In this document: positions 52,943-62,419 of the stretch, piece by piece
How positions within the stretch are numbered: position 1 is the first letter of the stretch
Layout of the letters: each line of letters opens with the position of its first letter
Assembly: GCF_000970085.1 (NCBI RefSeq)
Contig: NZ_CP009506.1
Span: 4,216,001 to 4,280,000 of the forward strand
Reading direction: 5' to 3'
DNA from: Methanosarcina siciliae T4/M
Lineage (GTDB): Archaea; Halobacteriota; Methanosarcinia; Methanosarcinales; Methanosarcinaceae
Length of the DNA: 64,000 nucleotides
The notes under the pieces: model-generated
The model's input: the letters and a program-made list of their open reading frames with translations, nothing else
What the model was told of the DNA's origin: nothing
The model's database searches: none
Made by a program: the position numbers and the translations under genes

Positions 52943-54075
52943 ACCCTTTCCTCCAAAACGGCTCTTCTTAAATCCGAGAGAATGGAATAGTAGTTCACAG
53001 CCCTTTCATACCCTTCCCGGGTGTTTTCGGGACCCATTGAAAACAGGATTTCACTCTGCTGGAGGTAGCCAAAAACCTGCTTCAGTTTCTGGTAGTTCGG
53101 TTTTTCTTTAATTTCCGCAAGTTCTTCCCCAATCCTCACCAGCTCCCGGAGATAAAGCTGCTGGGCATGGTTTCCGATAGCGTTGTGCATACCATAACGA
53201 ATGGTCTGTTCGGTCCCGAGGGTAGGAAGTTTCACAGGACTGAACCTGTTTACTGCTTCCGAAGGGGTAATCATTTCAATTCCCCGGCTCTTAAGAGTTT
53301 CCGGAAAAGTCCGTATGAAATCGGCTATCATACTTTTATTCCTGTGGTGAAGGCAGAGGCTTGTATAATTTAAATAAAGAGTAAGAATATCCCCTTCTAT
53401 GCCTGCAATCCAGTCTGCAAACTTATCCGGGATCAAAGGATAACCTTCCCAACTTTTTTCCGAAAAACGCAGTTCAAGGTCTTCACTGAGGTTTATATGC
53501 CTTAAAAGGGTAGGGAGTCCGTTTTCAAAAACTCGGACAGGATCGCATCCATCCATAATGTTTCTCGACCCTTCGGCGATAAGGCACCTGAAACCCATAT
53601 CAGCAAGTATGCTATCCACTCTTTCGGTGTAAAGAAGTTCGGTGTTCACAAAAGTCACGGGGTTTACTCCCAGCAGTTCCCTGAGCATTTCACTGTAAAC
53701 CATTACTTCCTCCCTGAACCCGGAGAGATCGGGATAAAGGGCACTCAGAGAATGATAACAGCAACCCCCCGTAAACTCTACCTTCTTACTCTCCGCAAGT
53801 TCCCTGATAGATTCAAGAAGTTCAGGGTCCCACCTGCACTGTTCAAGGAAAGGTCCTGAAAGGTCAAAAGCATAGCTCCCCCCCCTTTCAATGGATTCCA
53901 GAAAAAAGTCATTAAGGCGCAGAAGTTCCCGGCCTGTTTTCAAGAGCCTTGAAAAAATGTGGTTCCGATCAAAATACCGGTCCATTTCAGGCACTCCGGA
54001 AAAACCCTCTACAGGCCAATACCACTTCGGACTGTAAGGCAGATGCACTCCCAAACACATGCATACGGCTTTCAT
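52939..54075 (-). CDS. GH57-like protein, second catalytic residue replaced (possible pseudoenzyme)
   Basis: 378-residue paralogue of the next GH57 gene (similar start VCMCLGVHLPY). The nucleophile motif FVNTELLYTE keeps Glu146. The usual MDYETFGEH, with the catalytic Asp, reads instead LNYTSLCLHH, giving Asn236 in place of Asp. All flanking blocks align (WEGYPLIPDKFADWIAG then ILTLYLNY), so this is not an alignment artefact. It may be a non-catalytic glucan-binding or heterodimer partner of the active GH57 with which it is co-translated. First gene of the operon. Confidence 0.85.
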   Translation of the reverse strand: MKAVCMCLGVHLPYSPKWYWPVEGFSGVPEMDRYFDRNHIFSRLLKTGRELLRLNDFFLESIERGGSYAFDLSGPFLEQCRWDPELLESIRELAESKKVEFTGGCCYHSLSALYPDLSGFREEVMVYSEMLRELLGVNPVTFVNTELLYTERVDSILADMGFRCLIAEGSRNIMDGCDPVRVFENGLPTLLRHINLSEDLELRFSEKSWEGYPLIPDKFADWIAGIEGDILTLYLNYTSLCLHHRNKSMIADFIRTFPETLKSRGIEMITPSEAVNRFSPVKLPTLGTEQTIRYGMHNAIGNHAQQLYLRELVRIGEELAEIKEKPNYQKLKQVFGYLQQSEILFSMGPENTREGYERAVNYYSILSDLRRAVLEERV

Positions 54076-54316
54076 AACGGAATACTGTTGTGCGGAAACC
54101 TACTAAAAACTATTGTTTCACTCAGCCTTTTACCTAATAGCGAATTATTACAACGTTCAAAGAAACCTGTTCCAGATTAAATAGGAATCACGCTTCTGAT
54201 CCCGAAAAATGAATATCTCAGTATTCCCTCCCTGCGCCGCAACGGGTTGGAGTCCACCTGCCTGCCAGATAAAAACGACTTACAAGCCAGTACAGCAATC
54301 AAGAGGGATGAAGGAA

Positions 54317-56464
54317 TCATCCCATCATGAAACGAGTAAGGCTGCCGTAAGCTTCTGCCATTTCTTTTAGGGAAAGGGAAAGCTCGAAGTTCTTGCCTTT
54401 GATTTCAAGAGTCTCACCGCCAACATTTCCGATTACCACATAGGGCATGCCTTCAAGAATTTCCTGCACGGCTTCGGGTTCGGAGCTTACAAGCAGGGCC
54501 CTTCCCGGACCTTCTGAGAACAGGAGTTCGTCTGCCTGTATTTCTCCTGCAACTTTCCCGAGGTCTACTTTTGCACCCATGTTCCTGCACATCCTTGCAA
54601 GCCCTGCCCCAAGTCCTCCGAGAGAGAGATCATGTGCGGAGCTCAGCTTTCCACTTTTAACAGCTTTAATTATGGTTTTTATAAGTTCAGGAGCATTCTC
54701 CGGGACTGCCGGGACCTTTCCGGCGTTTTCGGACTCCATACAGGCGTAGTATTCGGAGCCTCCCATTTCAGGAATTGTCTCTCCTACAAGGATAATGCTG
54801 TCTCCGGCTTTTGCAAAGAAACCTGAAGGGAGAGGAGTTTCTAGGTCAACTTTTCCTATCATGCCTATCGAGGAGGTGGGGGGGATTGCGGTCTTAAACT
54901 CGTCACTCTCGTTATAGAGAGAAACATTTCCTCCGACGACCGGGATTGAAAACTTTCTGGCTTCGTCTCCAAGCCCAAGTACGGCATTTTTGAACTGAGA
55001 GTATGTTTCAGGACGCTCAGGGTTTCCGAAGTTAAGGCAATTTACGATTGCCAGCGGTTCTGCCCCTTTTACTGCAAGATTCATGGCGTTTTCGATAATT
55101 GCGGTCTTTCCCCCGGTGTAGGGGTCAAGCAGGGTGACTCTGGGCTGGCAGCCGCAGGTAAGTGCGATTCCTTTTGAATCGGTTATCCTGAGCACACCGG
55201 AGTCTTCCCCGGGCTTGACAACGGTCCTGAGCTGGACCTCATGGTCATATTGCCTGTAGATCCATTCCTTTGAGGCAATATTGTGGGAAGACAGGACTTT
55301 CAGGAAAGCAGCTTTCAGGTCTTCGGGAGCTTCCGGCTTCTTGCCTTCTTCCCTCTGCGTGGGGACTTCTGAGGTCTGCTCACAGGCAGGGGCGCCTCCC
55401 GTCAGAAAAGCTATTGGGATGTCCGCGACGATTTCCCCTCTGAACTCAACGGCATATGTGGGCTCTTCCGTAAGGTATCCGACCACAGCCCCGTTCAGGT
55501 CATACTTCCGGACCAGAGCAAGGACTGCATCGACATCCTCAGGAGCTACTTCAAAGAGCATGCGTTCCTGGGACTCGGCAAGCAGGATTTCGTAGGCATT
55601 CATATTGGGTTCGCGCTGCGGGACCGCATCTGTAATTATACGGGCTCCAAGGCCTCCTTTTGCAGCCAGTTCCGAGCTTGCGCCCCCAAGCCCGGCAGCC
55701 CCGAGATCCTTGCAGGACTTTACATAGCCTTTTTCTATGGCTTCAAGGGTCATTTCCATGACAAGCTTTTCGGTGTAGGGGTCTCCTACCTGAACACTCG
55801 GGCGGTCTTCGGCTTCAGCGGACTCGGATAGGTCTCTGGAAGCAAAGGAAGCGCCTCCTAATCCGTCTTTTCCGGTGCTTGAACCTGCAAGAATGAGCTT
55901 GTTTCCGGCTTTCTGGGATCGGGCTGTAGTAATATTTTCTTCCTTGCAGAGCCCGACTGCAACAACATTTACCAGCGGGTTTCCGCTGTATCGGCGGTCA
56001 AAAAAGGTCTCGCCGTTTACCACGGGCACTCCTATACAATTCCCGTACCCTGCGATTCCTTTAATGATCTGCTCAAAAAGGAAAAGGTTTTTCGGGGTGT
56101 CCAGAGGCCCGAAATAGAGGGGGTCCATAAGAGCTATCGGACGAGCTCCCATAGATATAATATCCCTCACGATTCCTCCAACCCCGGTAGCTGCCCCGTT
56201 GTAGGGGTCTACGTATGAAGGGTGGTTGTGGCTTTCCATGCCTATGGCAAGCACATATCCTTCTTCGAATTTAAGAATTGCAGCATCGTCTCCGGGACCG
56301 ATAAGGACGTTTTCGCCCGTGCTTGTGAAAGTTTTAAGGAGAGGGGCGCTTGAGCGGTAGGAGCAGTGTTCGCTCCACAAATTTAAAAAACAGCCCTGTT
56401 CTACAAGGGTAGGCTCTCTCCCAAGTTCTTTTTGAATAATCTTCAGATCTTCTTCAGGTAACAT
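54317..56464 (-). CDS. purL: Phosphoribosylformylglycinamidine synthase II
   Basis: ATP-dependent amidotransferase subunit of the fourth step of purine synthesis (715 aa). It shows LWSEHCSYRSSAPLL (catalytic His), GPGDDAAI, GMESHNHPSYVDPYNGAATG, and duplicated AIRS-like domains with DLGAAGLGGASSE and SAHDLSLGGLGAGL. The small PurS and PurQ subunits are not in the window. purH and purC are elsewhere in this window, so the pathway genes are dispersed. Confidence 0.97.
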   Translation of the reverse strand: MLPEEDLKIIQKELGREPTLVEQGCFLNLWSEHCSYRSSAPLLKTFTSTGENVLIGPGDDAAILKFEEGYVLAIGMESHNHPSYVDPYNGAATGVGGIVRDIISMGARPIALMDPLYFGPLDTPKNLFLFEQIIKGIAGYGNCIGVPVVNGETFFDRRYSGNPLVNVVAVGLCKEENITTARSQKAGNKLILAGSSTGKDGLGGASFASRDLSESAEAEDRPSVQVGDPYTEKLVMEMTLEAIEKGYVKSCKDLGAAGLGGASSELAAKGGLGARIITDAVPQREPNMNAYEILLAESQERMLFEVAPEDVDAVLALVRKYDLNGAVVGYLTEEPTYAVEFRGEIVADIPIAFLTGGAPACEQTSEVPTQREEGKKPEAPEDLKAAFLKVLSSHNIASKEWIYRQYDHEVQLRTVVKPGEDSGVLRITDSKGIALTCGCQPRVTLLDPYTGGKTAIIENAMNLAVKGAEPLAIVNCLNFGNPERPETYSQFKNAVLGLGDEARKFSIPVVGGNVSLYNESDEFKTAIPPTSSIGMIGKVDLETPLPSGFFAKAGDSIILVGETIPEMGGSEYYACMESENAGKVPAVPENAPELIKTIIKAVKSGKLSSAHDLSLGGLGAGLARMCRNMGAKVDLGKVAGEIQADELLFSEGPGRALLVSSEPEAVQEILEGMPYVVIGNVGGETLEIKGKNFELSLSLKEMAEAYGSLTRFMMG

Positions 56465-56940
56465 TGCCTTGCCTCTGATTCTTAAGCCTCATTTAAATGC
56501 CGAAGCTCTAATTTCTTTTGTAACTTCCCTAAAATTTCAGGGTTTCCAATATAGCGATTTTTCAATATAACGATAATAGATTATGCGCACATAAAGGGAC
56601 AGGGATTAGATAAATATTTCTTTAAGCCAGAGAAAAAAATATTTATCCGGAACAAGCATCTGCAAACGCTTTGCCCGCAGATTTCCCGGATTTTCGAGAA
56701 TAAAATCCGGAAAGAAGGTAAGAAGTGAGAAGAGATTTAAAAAATCGAGAGCATGAAAAAGAAGGGATTGAAGAAGATATCAGAAGAAAGGAAGAATTTA
56801 AGAAAATTCAGAATACATATTCTTCAAATTAACGGATATAATGAAGAAGAATGCAGAAAATCTGAAAAGTAACCAGCTTTAAAAAATGAAATTTGAAACT
56901 AAAAAAGTAGAAAATTGAATATAGAAATTAGATTTAGAAG
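56465..56940. other. Intergenic region purL / winged-helix gene
   Basis: About 475 A-rich bases. Two tiny open frames in different phases (GTG near 56726, 35 aa; ATG 56753, 39 aa, very Lys/Glu-rich) are possible but unsupported by conservation or a good ribosome binding site. Confidence 0.4.
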
Positions 56941-57180
56941 TTAGATTTGCTGAACCATTTTTTCTACCTTAATTCCGGTTTCGGTTAGGAAGTAAACATT
57001 TTCTTTTTTTGCAATTAGCTTTTTTTCTTCCAGTTCCTCAAGAGTTTTTGCTATGGTAGGATATACCACCCGAAGAGTTTTAGAGATACGCTTTCCTTCC
57101 ATTTCCCCTTTAGAGGAGAGCAGAGAGAGCACTTTTTGCCTTACGCTGTTCCCGTTCACAAAACCTATTAACTCGTTCAT
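56941..57180 (-). CDS. Winged-helix DNA-binding regulator
   Basis: 79-residue single-domain winged helix: VRQKVLSLLSSKGEMEGKRISKTL (H1-H2), RVVYPTIAKTLEELEEKKLI (recognition helix), and a wing KKENVYFLTETG. This matches small archaeal ArsR/MarR-like regulators. The ATG has TATA/GAGG-type sequences upstream (GGGAGG immediately before). The target is unknown. Its promoter region shares the 57181-57654 gap with aSUI1. Confidence 0.85.
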   Translation of the reverse strand: MNELIGFVNGNSVRQKVLSLLSSKGEMEGKRISKTLRVVYPTIAKTLEELEEKKLIAKKENVYFLTETGIKVEKMVQQI

Positions 57181-57654
57181 ATGGTACCTCCCTATATGTT
57201 TGATCTCTGAATATTATACAGACATGTTTATATATCTAAAGTGTATAAATACCTAATCATATAGGTTATATAAAAAGATGGGGTTCAAGCTATATTTAGC
57301 TTTTTGATAGCTGAAAAATGCTTTTTCCGGCAAAAACACAATTTTAGGGGTTTATTCTTCAGGATACGAATCTGGTTTTTCCGGAGATTTTATTTCTTGA
57401 AGCTAAGACCGGGAGATTTCCGGTCTCCCTGTGAGACTATTTACTGCAAATACGAAAAGCAAAGAAATACGAAGATCTGGTTGGCTTTTTATATTATTGG
57501 AGATTTCAGTTTATGACTGAAATTCAGTATAAAGTGCCTTAAAAATACCATTAGGCTTTAATACCATCATTGATAAGTACTTTATATCTATTTAGTTATT
57601 TTCGGATGTAAATTACATATACAATGATTACAAATTTGGAGGACATACTAACAA
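57181..57654. other. Divergent intergenic region
   Basis: About 470 bases between the winged-helix regulator and aSUI1. It has TATA-like AT-rich tracts near 57225-57275 and a weak hairpin near 57290-57312. No RNA gene was recognised. Confidence 0.4.
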
Positions 57655-57963
57655 ATGAGCAGCGGAATGTGCCCGGTATGCGGGCTTCCAAAAGAACTTT
57701 GCATTTGCGAAGAGGTTGCAAAAGAGCAACAGAGAATTACTGTGAAAGTAAACAGAAGGAGATATGGAAAAGAAGTCACTGTTGTAGAAGGTTTCGATGC
57801 AAGTGAAATTGACCTTCATGAACTTTCCACATATCTTAAATCAAAATTTGCATGCGGCGGTACAGTAAAAGGAAACACTGTAGAACTTCAGGGCAACCAC
57901 CTGGCCCGCATGAAAGAAGTCCTCATGGAAAAGGGTTTCTCTGCTGAACAAATTAAAAATTAA
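57655..57963 (+). CDS. Translation initiation factor aSUI1 (eIF1 homologue)
   Basis: 102-residue archaeal SUI1. An N-terminal zinc-binding CPVCGLPKELCIC (6-18) precedes the SUI1 fold (ITVKVNRRRYGKEVTVVEGF, FACGGTVKGNTVELQGNH). It promotes start-codon fidelity on the 30S subunit. GGAGG lies about 12 bases upstream of the ATG. Confidence 0.95.
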   Translation: MSSGMCPVCGLPKELCICEEVAKEQQRITVKVNRRRYGKEVTVVEGFDASEIDLHELSTYLKSKFACGGTVKGNTVELQGNHLARMKEVLMEKGFSAEQIKN

Positions 57964-58173
57964 ACTCCGAACCCGTCCCCCAACGGAAAAAATAGCCTGA
58001 GAACAGGAGTATCAGCCTATAGACTCAGATTCGGAGTTGTACGTATCTTTTTGACAGTTTTTCGATAGCATGCATCTTCTTCCAGCAGATATATGGCTGG
58101 AAGACGAATTCCTGCTCGGAAATCGTACAAAAAATGCGTTATATATATTTATCCTTGCAAGTGTTGGTCTCCA

Positions 58174-58539
58174 ATGAAAACAACATGCGAAATAATGGTA
58201 CAGAAAGTCTTGCCTGCAATCAGAGCTGAGCTTTCAAGGGTGATGATTTTTGAGCATGGATGCACCCAGCAGGATGTAGCGGATATCCTTGAGCTTTCGA
58301 GAGCTGCGGTATCCCAGTATGTGAGTGAAAAACGCGGAGCTGAAGTTGATTTTTCAGAGGAGACCCAGAATGAAATTAGAAAATTTGCATCAGTACTCTT
58401 AAACGGCGGTTTATCCTCTCAGGAAAAAGTAAATGGTATGTGCAGTATTTGCTGTTTTGTCCAGAAGTCTGGCTGGCTATACAAAAATGAGCCTGAAGCT
58501 AAAGCCTGTATCATCTGCAAGGATATGAACGAGAAGTGA
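58174..58539 (+). CDS. HTH regulator with C-terminal Cys cluster
   Basis: 121 residues from ATG 58174. The frame is open from 58093, but a strong TATA (TTATATATATTTATC, 58139-58153) lies 25-30 bases before 58174, implying a near-leaderless transcript. The HTH is CTQQDVADILELSRAAVSQYVSEKRG (about 30-55). A C-terminal CSICC ... CIIC set (four to five Cys) could bind an Fe-S cluster or zinc. Its stop overlaps the GTG of nreA (GTGA), so the two are co-translated. A redox or metal-dependent regulator of DNA repair is plausible. Confidence 0.82.
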   Translation: MKTTCEIMVQKVLPAIRAELSRVMIFEHGCTQQDVADILELSRAAVSQYVSEKRGAEVDFSEETQNEIRKFASVLLNGGLSSQEKVNGMCSICCFVQKSGWLYKNEPEAKACIICKDMNEK

Positions 58540-59762
58540 AAGACTCACTGTGCATAAAATGCAAGGGAAAAGGACTTTGCGGGCGCCCCCACTGTCCAAT
58601 TTTAGAGAAGTTCAGGTCCCTGCAATCAATTTCTCCTGCAATTTCAGGAGATTCCGTATTTGGGGCATCTCCCCCAGCTCTTTTTGTAGGAAGCTACGGT
58701 CACCCCAGGGTTTCGGCAGGCCCCTTGATCCCTCCTTTAGCAAAGGAAAACGAAGCTTTGCTTTTAGAAGAACCTTCAGCCTGGGGAAACATGAAGATAG
58801 AAGACGTCATTTCCATGCGTTCCCGTATGGTCAGGGCAAACACGAGCCTGCATGTAAAAGATGCACGGAGCAAAGAAAATCCTCTTCTTGTAAAAGCCCA
58901 GGAACTGGCGCTTTCTAAAAAGCCAGTGGATACCGAGGCCTGGTTTTTTAAAGCCCCCAAACAGGAACTCAAATTCGATGCAGTCCTGACACCTATGGGC
59001 CCTTCAGGACTTATGAAAAACTTTGAGCTGGCCGAAAATCCGGATGTCCCTAAAAAAGTGGATTACCTGGTCTATGATACCGATGCCCTCGCAAAAGATG
59101 CTGTTACCGAACTATTAAAAAGTGACGTTTCCACGGAACATATCACCCGTCTTTTTTCCATAGGTCTGCTCGGAAAAGAGCGTAAAATAGTGCCTACCCG
59201 CTGGTCTATCACAGCCGTGGACGATATGGCAGGAAAGGAACTTGCAGACCGCATAAAGGATTTTCCCTGGGTTTCTGACATCAGGCTTTTCAGCGGGACG
59301 CATTTCGGAAACCATTTTGAAGTCCTTATCCTTCCAAGGGCTTATTCCTTTGAACTTATTGAAATCTGGCTCCCAAAAACTGTCTGGTCCGGGGAATCAA
59401 GCTGGATAGGAGAGGACAGTGAAGGGCTTGACGGAAAGAAAGGGTACTCCCCTCTGGCAGGAGGATATTATGCAGCAAGGCTTCCCGTACTTGAGTACCT
59501 GACAGAAATCAAGAGGCAGGCTTCAGTCTTTGTGCTGAGGGAAATTACTCCCGATTACTGGGCTCCTCTCGGAGTCTGGGTGGTCCGGGAGGGTATGAGA
59601 AATGCACTTCAAAATCCCCCAGGAACCTTCGAATCCCTGGAAGCAGCGGTTTCGGACCTTGCAGGCCGGGTGAAAACTCCAAAAATAGAATGGATAAAGC
59701 AGGCAAAGATGCTTTCTGATTTTCGGTTCCAGAAAACGCTCGATTCTTTTTTCAGTCTCTAA
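58536..59762 (+). CDS. nreA: Archaeal DNA repair protein NreA
   Basis: 408-residue Nre-family protein. The N-terminal zinc finger CIKCKGKGLCGRPHC (6-20) precedes conserved core blocks (SPPALFVGSYGHPRVSAGPL and MRSRMVRANTSLHV). The end is QKTLDSFF, a PCNA-interacting PIP motif at the extreme C-terminus. Nre proteins act in response to mitomycin-type DNA damage with PCNA. The GTG start at 58536 overlaps the preceding HTH gene. Confidence 0.93.
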   Translation: MKDSLCIKCKGKGLCGRPHCPILEKFRSLQSISPAISGDSVFGASPPALFVGSYGHPRVSAGPLIPPLAKENEALLLEEPSAWGNMKIEDVISMRSRMVRANTSLHVKDARSKENPLLVKAQELALSKKPVDTEAWFFKAPKQELKFDAVLTPMGPSGLMKNFELAENPDVPKKVDYLVYDTDALAKDAVTELLKSDVSTEHITRLFSIGLLGKERKIVPTRWSITAVDDMAGKELADRIKDFPWVSDIRLFSGTHFGNHFEVLILPRAYSFELIEIWLPKTVWSGESSWIGEDSEGLDGKKGYSPLAGGYYAARLPVLEYLTEIKRQASVFVLREITPDYWAPLGVWVVREGMRNALQNPPGTFESLEAAVSDLAGRVKTPKIEWIKQAKMLSDFRFQKTLDSFFSL

Positions 59763-59923
59763 GGATTCAAAGCTAAAATAGAGCACTGAAATTGAGCAGT
59801 TAGGAAAATAGGGAGGTAAAAAAGAAGCCCCACCCTATATTTAAAACCTATAAACAGGACCTTGAAAGCCCTTTTTGAATTATTCAAGTTTCCAGGTCCG
59901 GTTTAGGTTAGATTTATTAAGGC

Positions 59924-60637
59924 TTATTCAAAAATCTCGGGCACAATGCGCCGGGCAACTTCTTCATAAGCTTTGGAAATGTCACCTTTGTCAAACCTGA
60001 AAACGTCTTTATCCATGGACTGCCCGGTTTTCTTGTCCCAGAAACGGCAGGTGTCACAGGAGATCTCGTCGGCAAGGATTATTTCCCCGTCCCTTCTTCC
60101 GAACTCAAGCTTGAAATCGGGGAGCAGGATTCCCTTCTCGTCAAGGTAAGGTACAAGTAGCTCATTGATCCTGAGCGCAAGTTTCCGGAGGGCAGCAAGT
60201 TCTTCGCGGGTTGCGACACCAAGCGCAACCGCGATGTCGTCATTTAGCATAGGATCTCCGTAATCATCGCTTTTGAAATCAAAAACGAGAACAGGGGACT
60301 TGAAGATAGTACCTTCTTTCATCGGATATTTTTTTGTAATGGAGCCCGCGGCAATGTTTCTGACAATAACCTCGATCTTTATGATTTCAACTTTCTTTAC
60401 AAGCATCTCAATGTTAGAAAGCATGCTGACAAAATGCGTATTTATCCCGCTGCCTCCCAGCATTTCAAATACCTTTTTAGAGATCTGGGCATTGTAGTAA
60501 CCCTTCTTTTCCATCTCGCCTTTTTTCTCCCCGTTGAACGCGGTCAGGCTGTTTCGGAATTCGGCGATTAAGGTGTCGGGATTATCTGTAGCATAGATGG
60601 TCTTTGCTTTCCCTGAATAGAGCTGTTCTCTTTTCAT
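59924..60637 (-). CDS. purC: SAICAR synthetase
   Basis: Phosphoribosylaminoimidazole-succinocarboxamide synthase (237 aa). It opens MKREQLYSGKAKTIYATDN and contains IKIEVIVRNIAAGS, the ATP-binding KGEMEKKGYYNAQISKKVFE segment and LADEISCDTCRFWD. The ATG at 60637 (GAGG about 9-10 bases upstream) is preferred over the open frame to 60712. Standalone. The other purine genes in the window are purH and purL. Confidence 0.95.
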   Translation of the reverse strand: MKREQLYSGKAKTIYATDNPDTLIAEFRNSLTAFNGEKKGEMEKKGYYNAQISKKVFEMLGGSGINTHFVSMLSNIEMLVKKVEIIKIEVIVRNIAAGSITKKYPMKEGTIFKSPVLVFDFKSDDYGDPMLNDDIAVALGVATREELAALRKLALRINELLVPYLDEKGILLPDFKLEFGRRDGEIILADEISCDTCRFWDKKTGQSMDKDVFRFDKGDISKAYEEVARRIVPEIFE

Positions 60638-61132
60638 GCAGTAGTCCTCTCTAGGGATAATTCTGGATTTCCTTAGATAGAGAGATTTTCCGGAAATATT
60701 ACCCCGGAACAATAGTAAATTTAATATATGAGGTCTCTAATAACGCCTTGGCATTTCAGAAGCGGATATGGAATGTGTACCGGAACTGGATTGCTTTATG
60801 GGAATGATCGAATCACTTCCCAAATATACTCCCTGAAACTCGAGACGTTTGCAGATTTGTAGATATTTTTTCTGAGATTATACTCTCGATTTCATGAAGA
60901 GACGGAGTAAATGATAAAGCCCTTCTGATAGATAAAGTTATCATCTCCTGCCGGTGTTCTGCCCTTCAACAAGATCTGTCGCCTGCTTCGTAAATTATAT
61001 CTTTGAAGAAAATCAATTAATATTTTTAGCAACTTAAACAAAGAATTAAGAAAATTACTTAAGATAATTACGGTAATTGATCGCCCACCGCATACTAATG
61101 GGCTCACCTCAATACGTAACGGGTAAAAAAAC
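60638..61132. other. Divergent intergenic region purC / AAA ATPase
   Basis: About 495 bases, AT-rich. Promoters for both genes are expected here. No ORF, tRNA or clear hairpin was recognised. Confidence 0.4.
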
Positions 61133-62419
61133 ATGTCAGGGATTATACTAGACATAGTAGAGCTGCTTTTGACCGCAGAGATCTATAACCGCTATCCAGA
61201 ACTGGACGTGAACGACCTTCCCAAGAATATTCGGAAAAGTTACTGGAGCAGCACAGAAAAAACAGTTCCCAAACCCATAATAGCTTCATTTGTAAGGCTC
61301 GAAAAACTATATGGGGTTAAAGATATCGAAAAAAGTGTAAGGAATGTACCTTTCATAAGCGTCGATAGGGCTCACTTTGAACTCCGCCTGAGTGCATTTG
61401 AACTTGCCGCAGAATGGTTTGAAAAACAGGAAGGTTCCCAGGAGAAAATTGAAAATAATCCTGTCCTTGCTTATTATTTCGGAGAAGTCAGAAAGGTTGA
61501 GGCTGCAAACTATGCCGCTGCAAAAGCAAAGATCAGGCCGAAGGAAGTCGACAGGGAATGGATCGAATCCCTGATATCCGAAATCAGGAAAGAGGACAAA
61601 AGCGAAGAGATGCTCAAGCTCGTTGTCATTATCGCTCCTGAAGACGTCAAACAGAAAGTCAAGGATCTTGTGCTTACAGAAGAGCAGAAGGACGAAATTG
61701 AAAAAATTATGAAAGCTATCCAGCACAGGGAATACCTGCGGGAAATCGGACTGCATGATATAGGAAAACTCCTGTTTGTAGGACCGCCGGGCACCGGAAA
61801 GACATCAGTTGCCCGTGCCCTTTCCGAACAGCTCTCCATACCTTTTGTAGAGGTCAAGCTCTCGATGATTACGGATCAGTACCTCGGAGAGACCGCAAAA
61901 AACATAGACCGGGTTTTTTTGCTTGCCAAAAAACTGAATCCGTGTATTCTTTTCATAGACGAACTGGACTTTGTTGCAAAAGCCAGGACTTCAGACGAAA
62001 ACGCCGCAATCAAGAGGGCGGTTAATACGCTCCTGAAAGCTATAGACGAAATCAGCCTGGTAGAACATGGAGTCCTCCTGATTGCTGCAACAAACCACCC
62101 CAGAATGCTTGACAGTGCCGCATGGAGACGTTTTGACGAAATAGTTCATTTCCCTCTGCCTGACCTTGATATGCGCAAAAATATCCTGGACATTGTGACC
62201 CGGCATATAGAGGGAGACCTCGATACGAAAGAGATTGCGGAATTAACCGAAGGTTATTCGGGTTCCGACCTGCGCATGGTTATTAGGGAGGCTGTCCTGA
62301 GCGCCCTTCTGGAAGAACGCAAGGTACTCACCCAGGAGGACCTGCTGGAAGCCGTAAAGTCTTTTGATGAAAGGGCAAACCTCAAATCCGATGAATACAG
62401 AGGGAAGAATTTTTCATGA
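61133..62419 (+). CDS. AAA ATPase of unknown role
   Basis: 428-residue AAA protein with a unique ~200-residue N-terminal domain (DIVELLLTAEIYNRYPELDV ... SVDRAHFELRLSAFELAAEW). A single ATPase module follows: Walker A GPPGTGKTS (about 218-226), Walker B CILFIDELDF, sensor 1 ATNHPR, and arginine-finger region WRRFDEIV. Resembles the Cdc48/PAN-type ATPase core but lacks the proteasomal HbYX tail (ends YRGKNFS). It is co-translated with the PhnP-like hydrolase (4-base ATGA overlap), a pairing that suggests a joint function, unknown. Confidence 0.85.
   Translation: MSGIILDIVELLLTAEIYNRYPELDVNDLPKNIRKSYWSSTEKTVPKPIIASFVRLEKLYGVKDIEKSVRNVPFISVDRAHFELRLSAFELAAEWFEKQEGSQEKIENNPVLAYYFGEVRKVEAANYAAAKAKIRPKEVDREWIESLISEIRKEDKSEEMLKLVVIIAPEDVKQKVKDLVLTEEQKDEIEKIMKAIQHREYLREIGLHDIGKLLFVGPPGTGKTSVARALSEQLSIPFVEVKLSMITDQYLGETAKNIDRVFLLAKKLNPCILFIDELDFVAKARTSDENAAIKRAVNTLLKAIDEISLVEHGVLLIAATNHPRMLDSAAWRRFDEIVHFPLPDLDMRKNILDIVTRHIEGDLDTKEIAELTEGYSGSDLRMVIREAVLSALLEERKVLTQEDLLEAVKSFDERANLKSDEYRGKNFS

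Noticed and set aside
57181..57654. Possible tRNA or small RNA gene in the large gap
   Set aside because: No cloverleaf, T-arm motif or conserved RNA fold was recognisable by eye.
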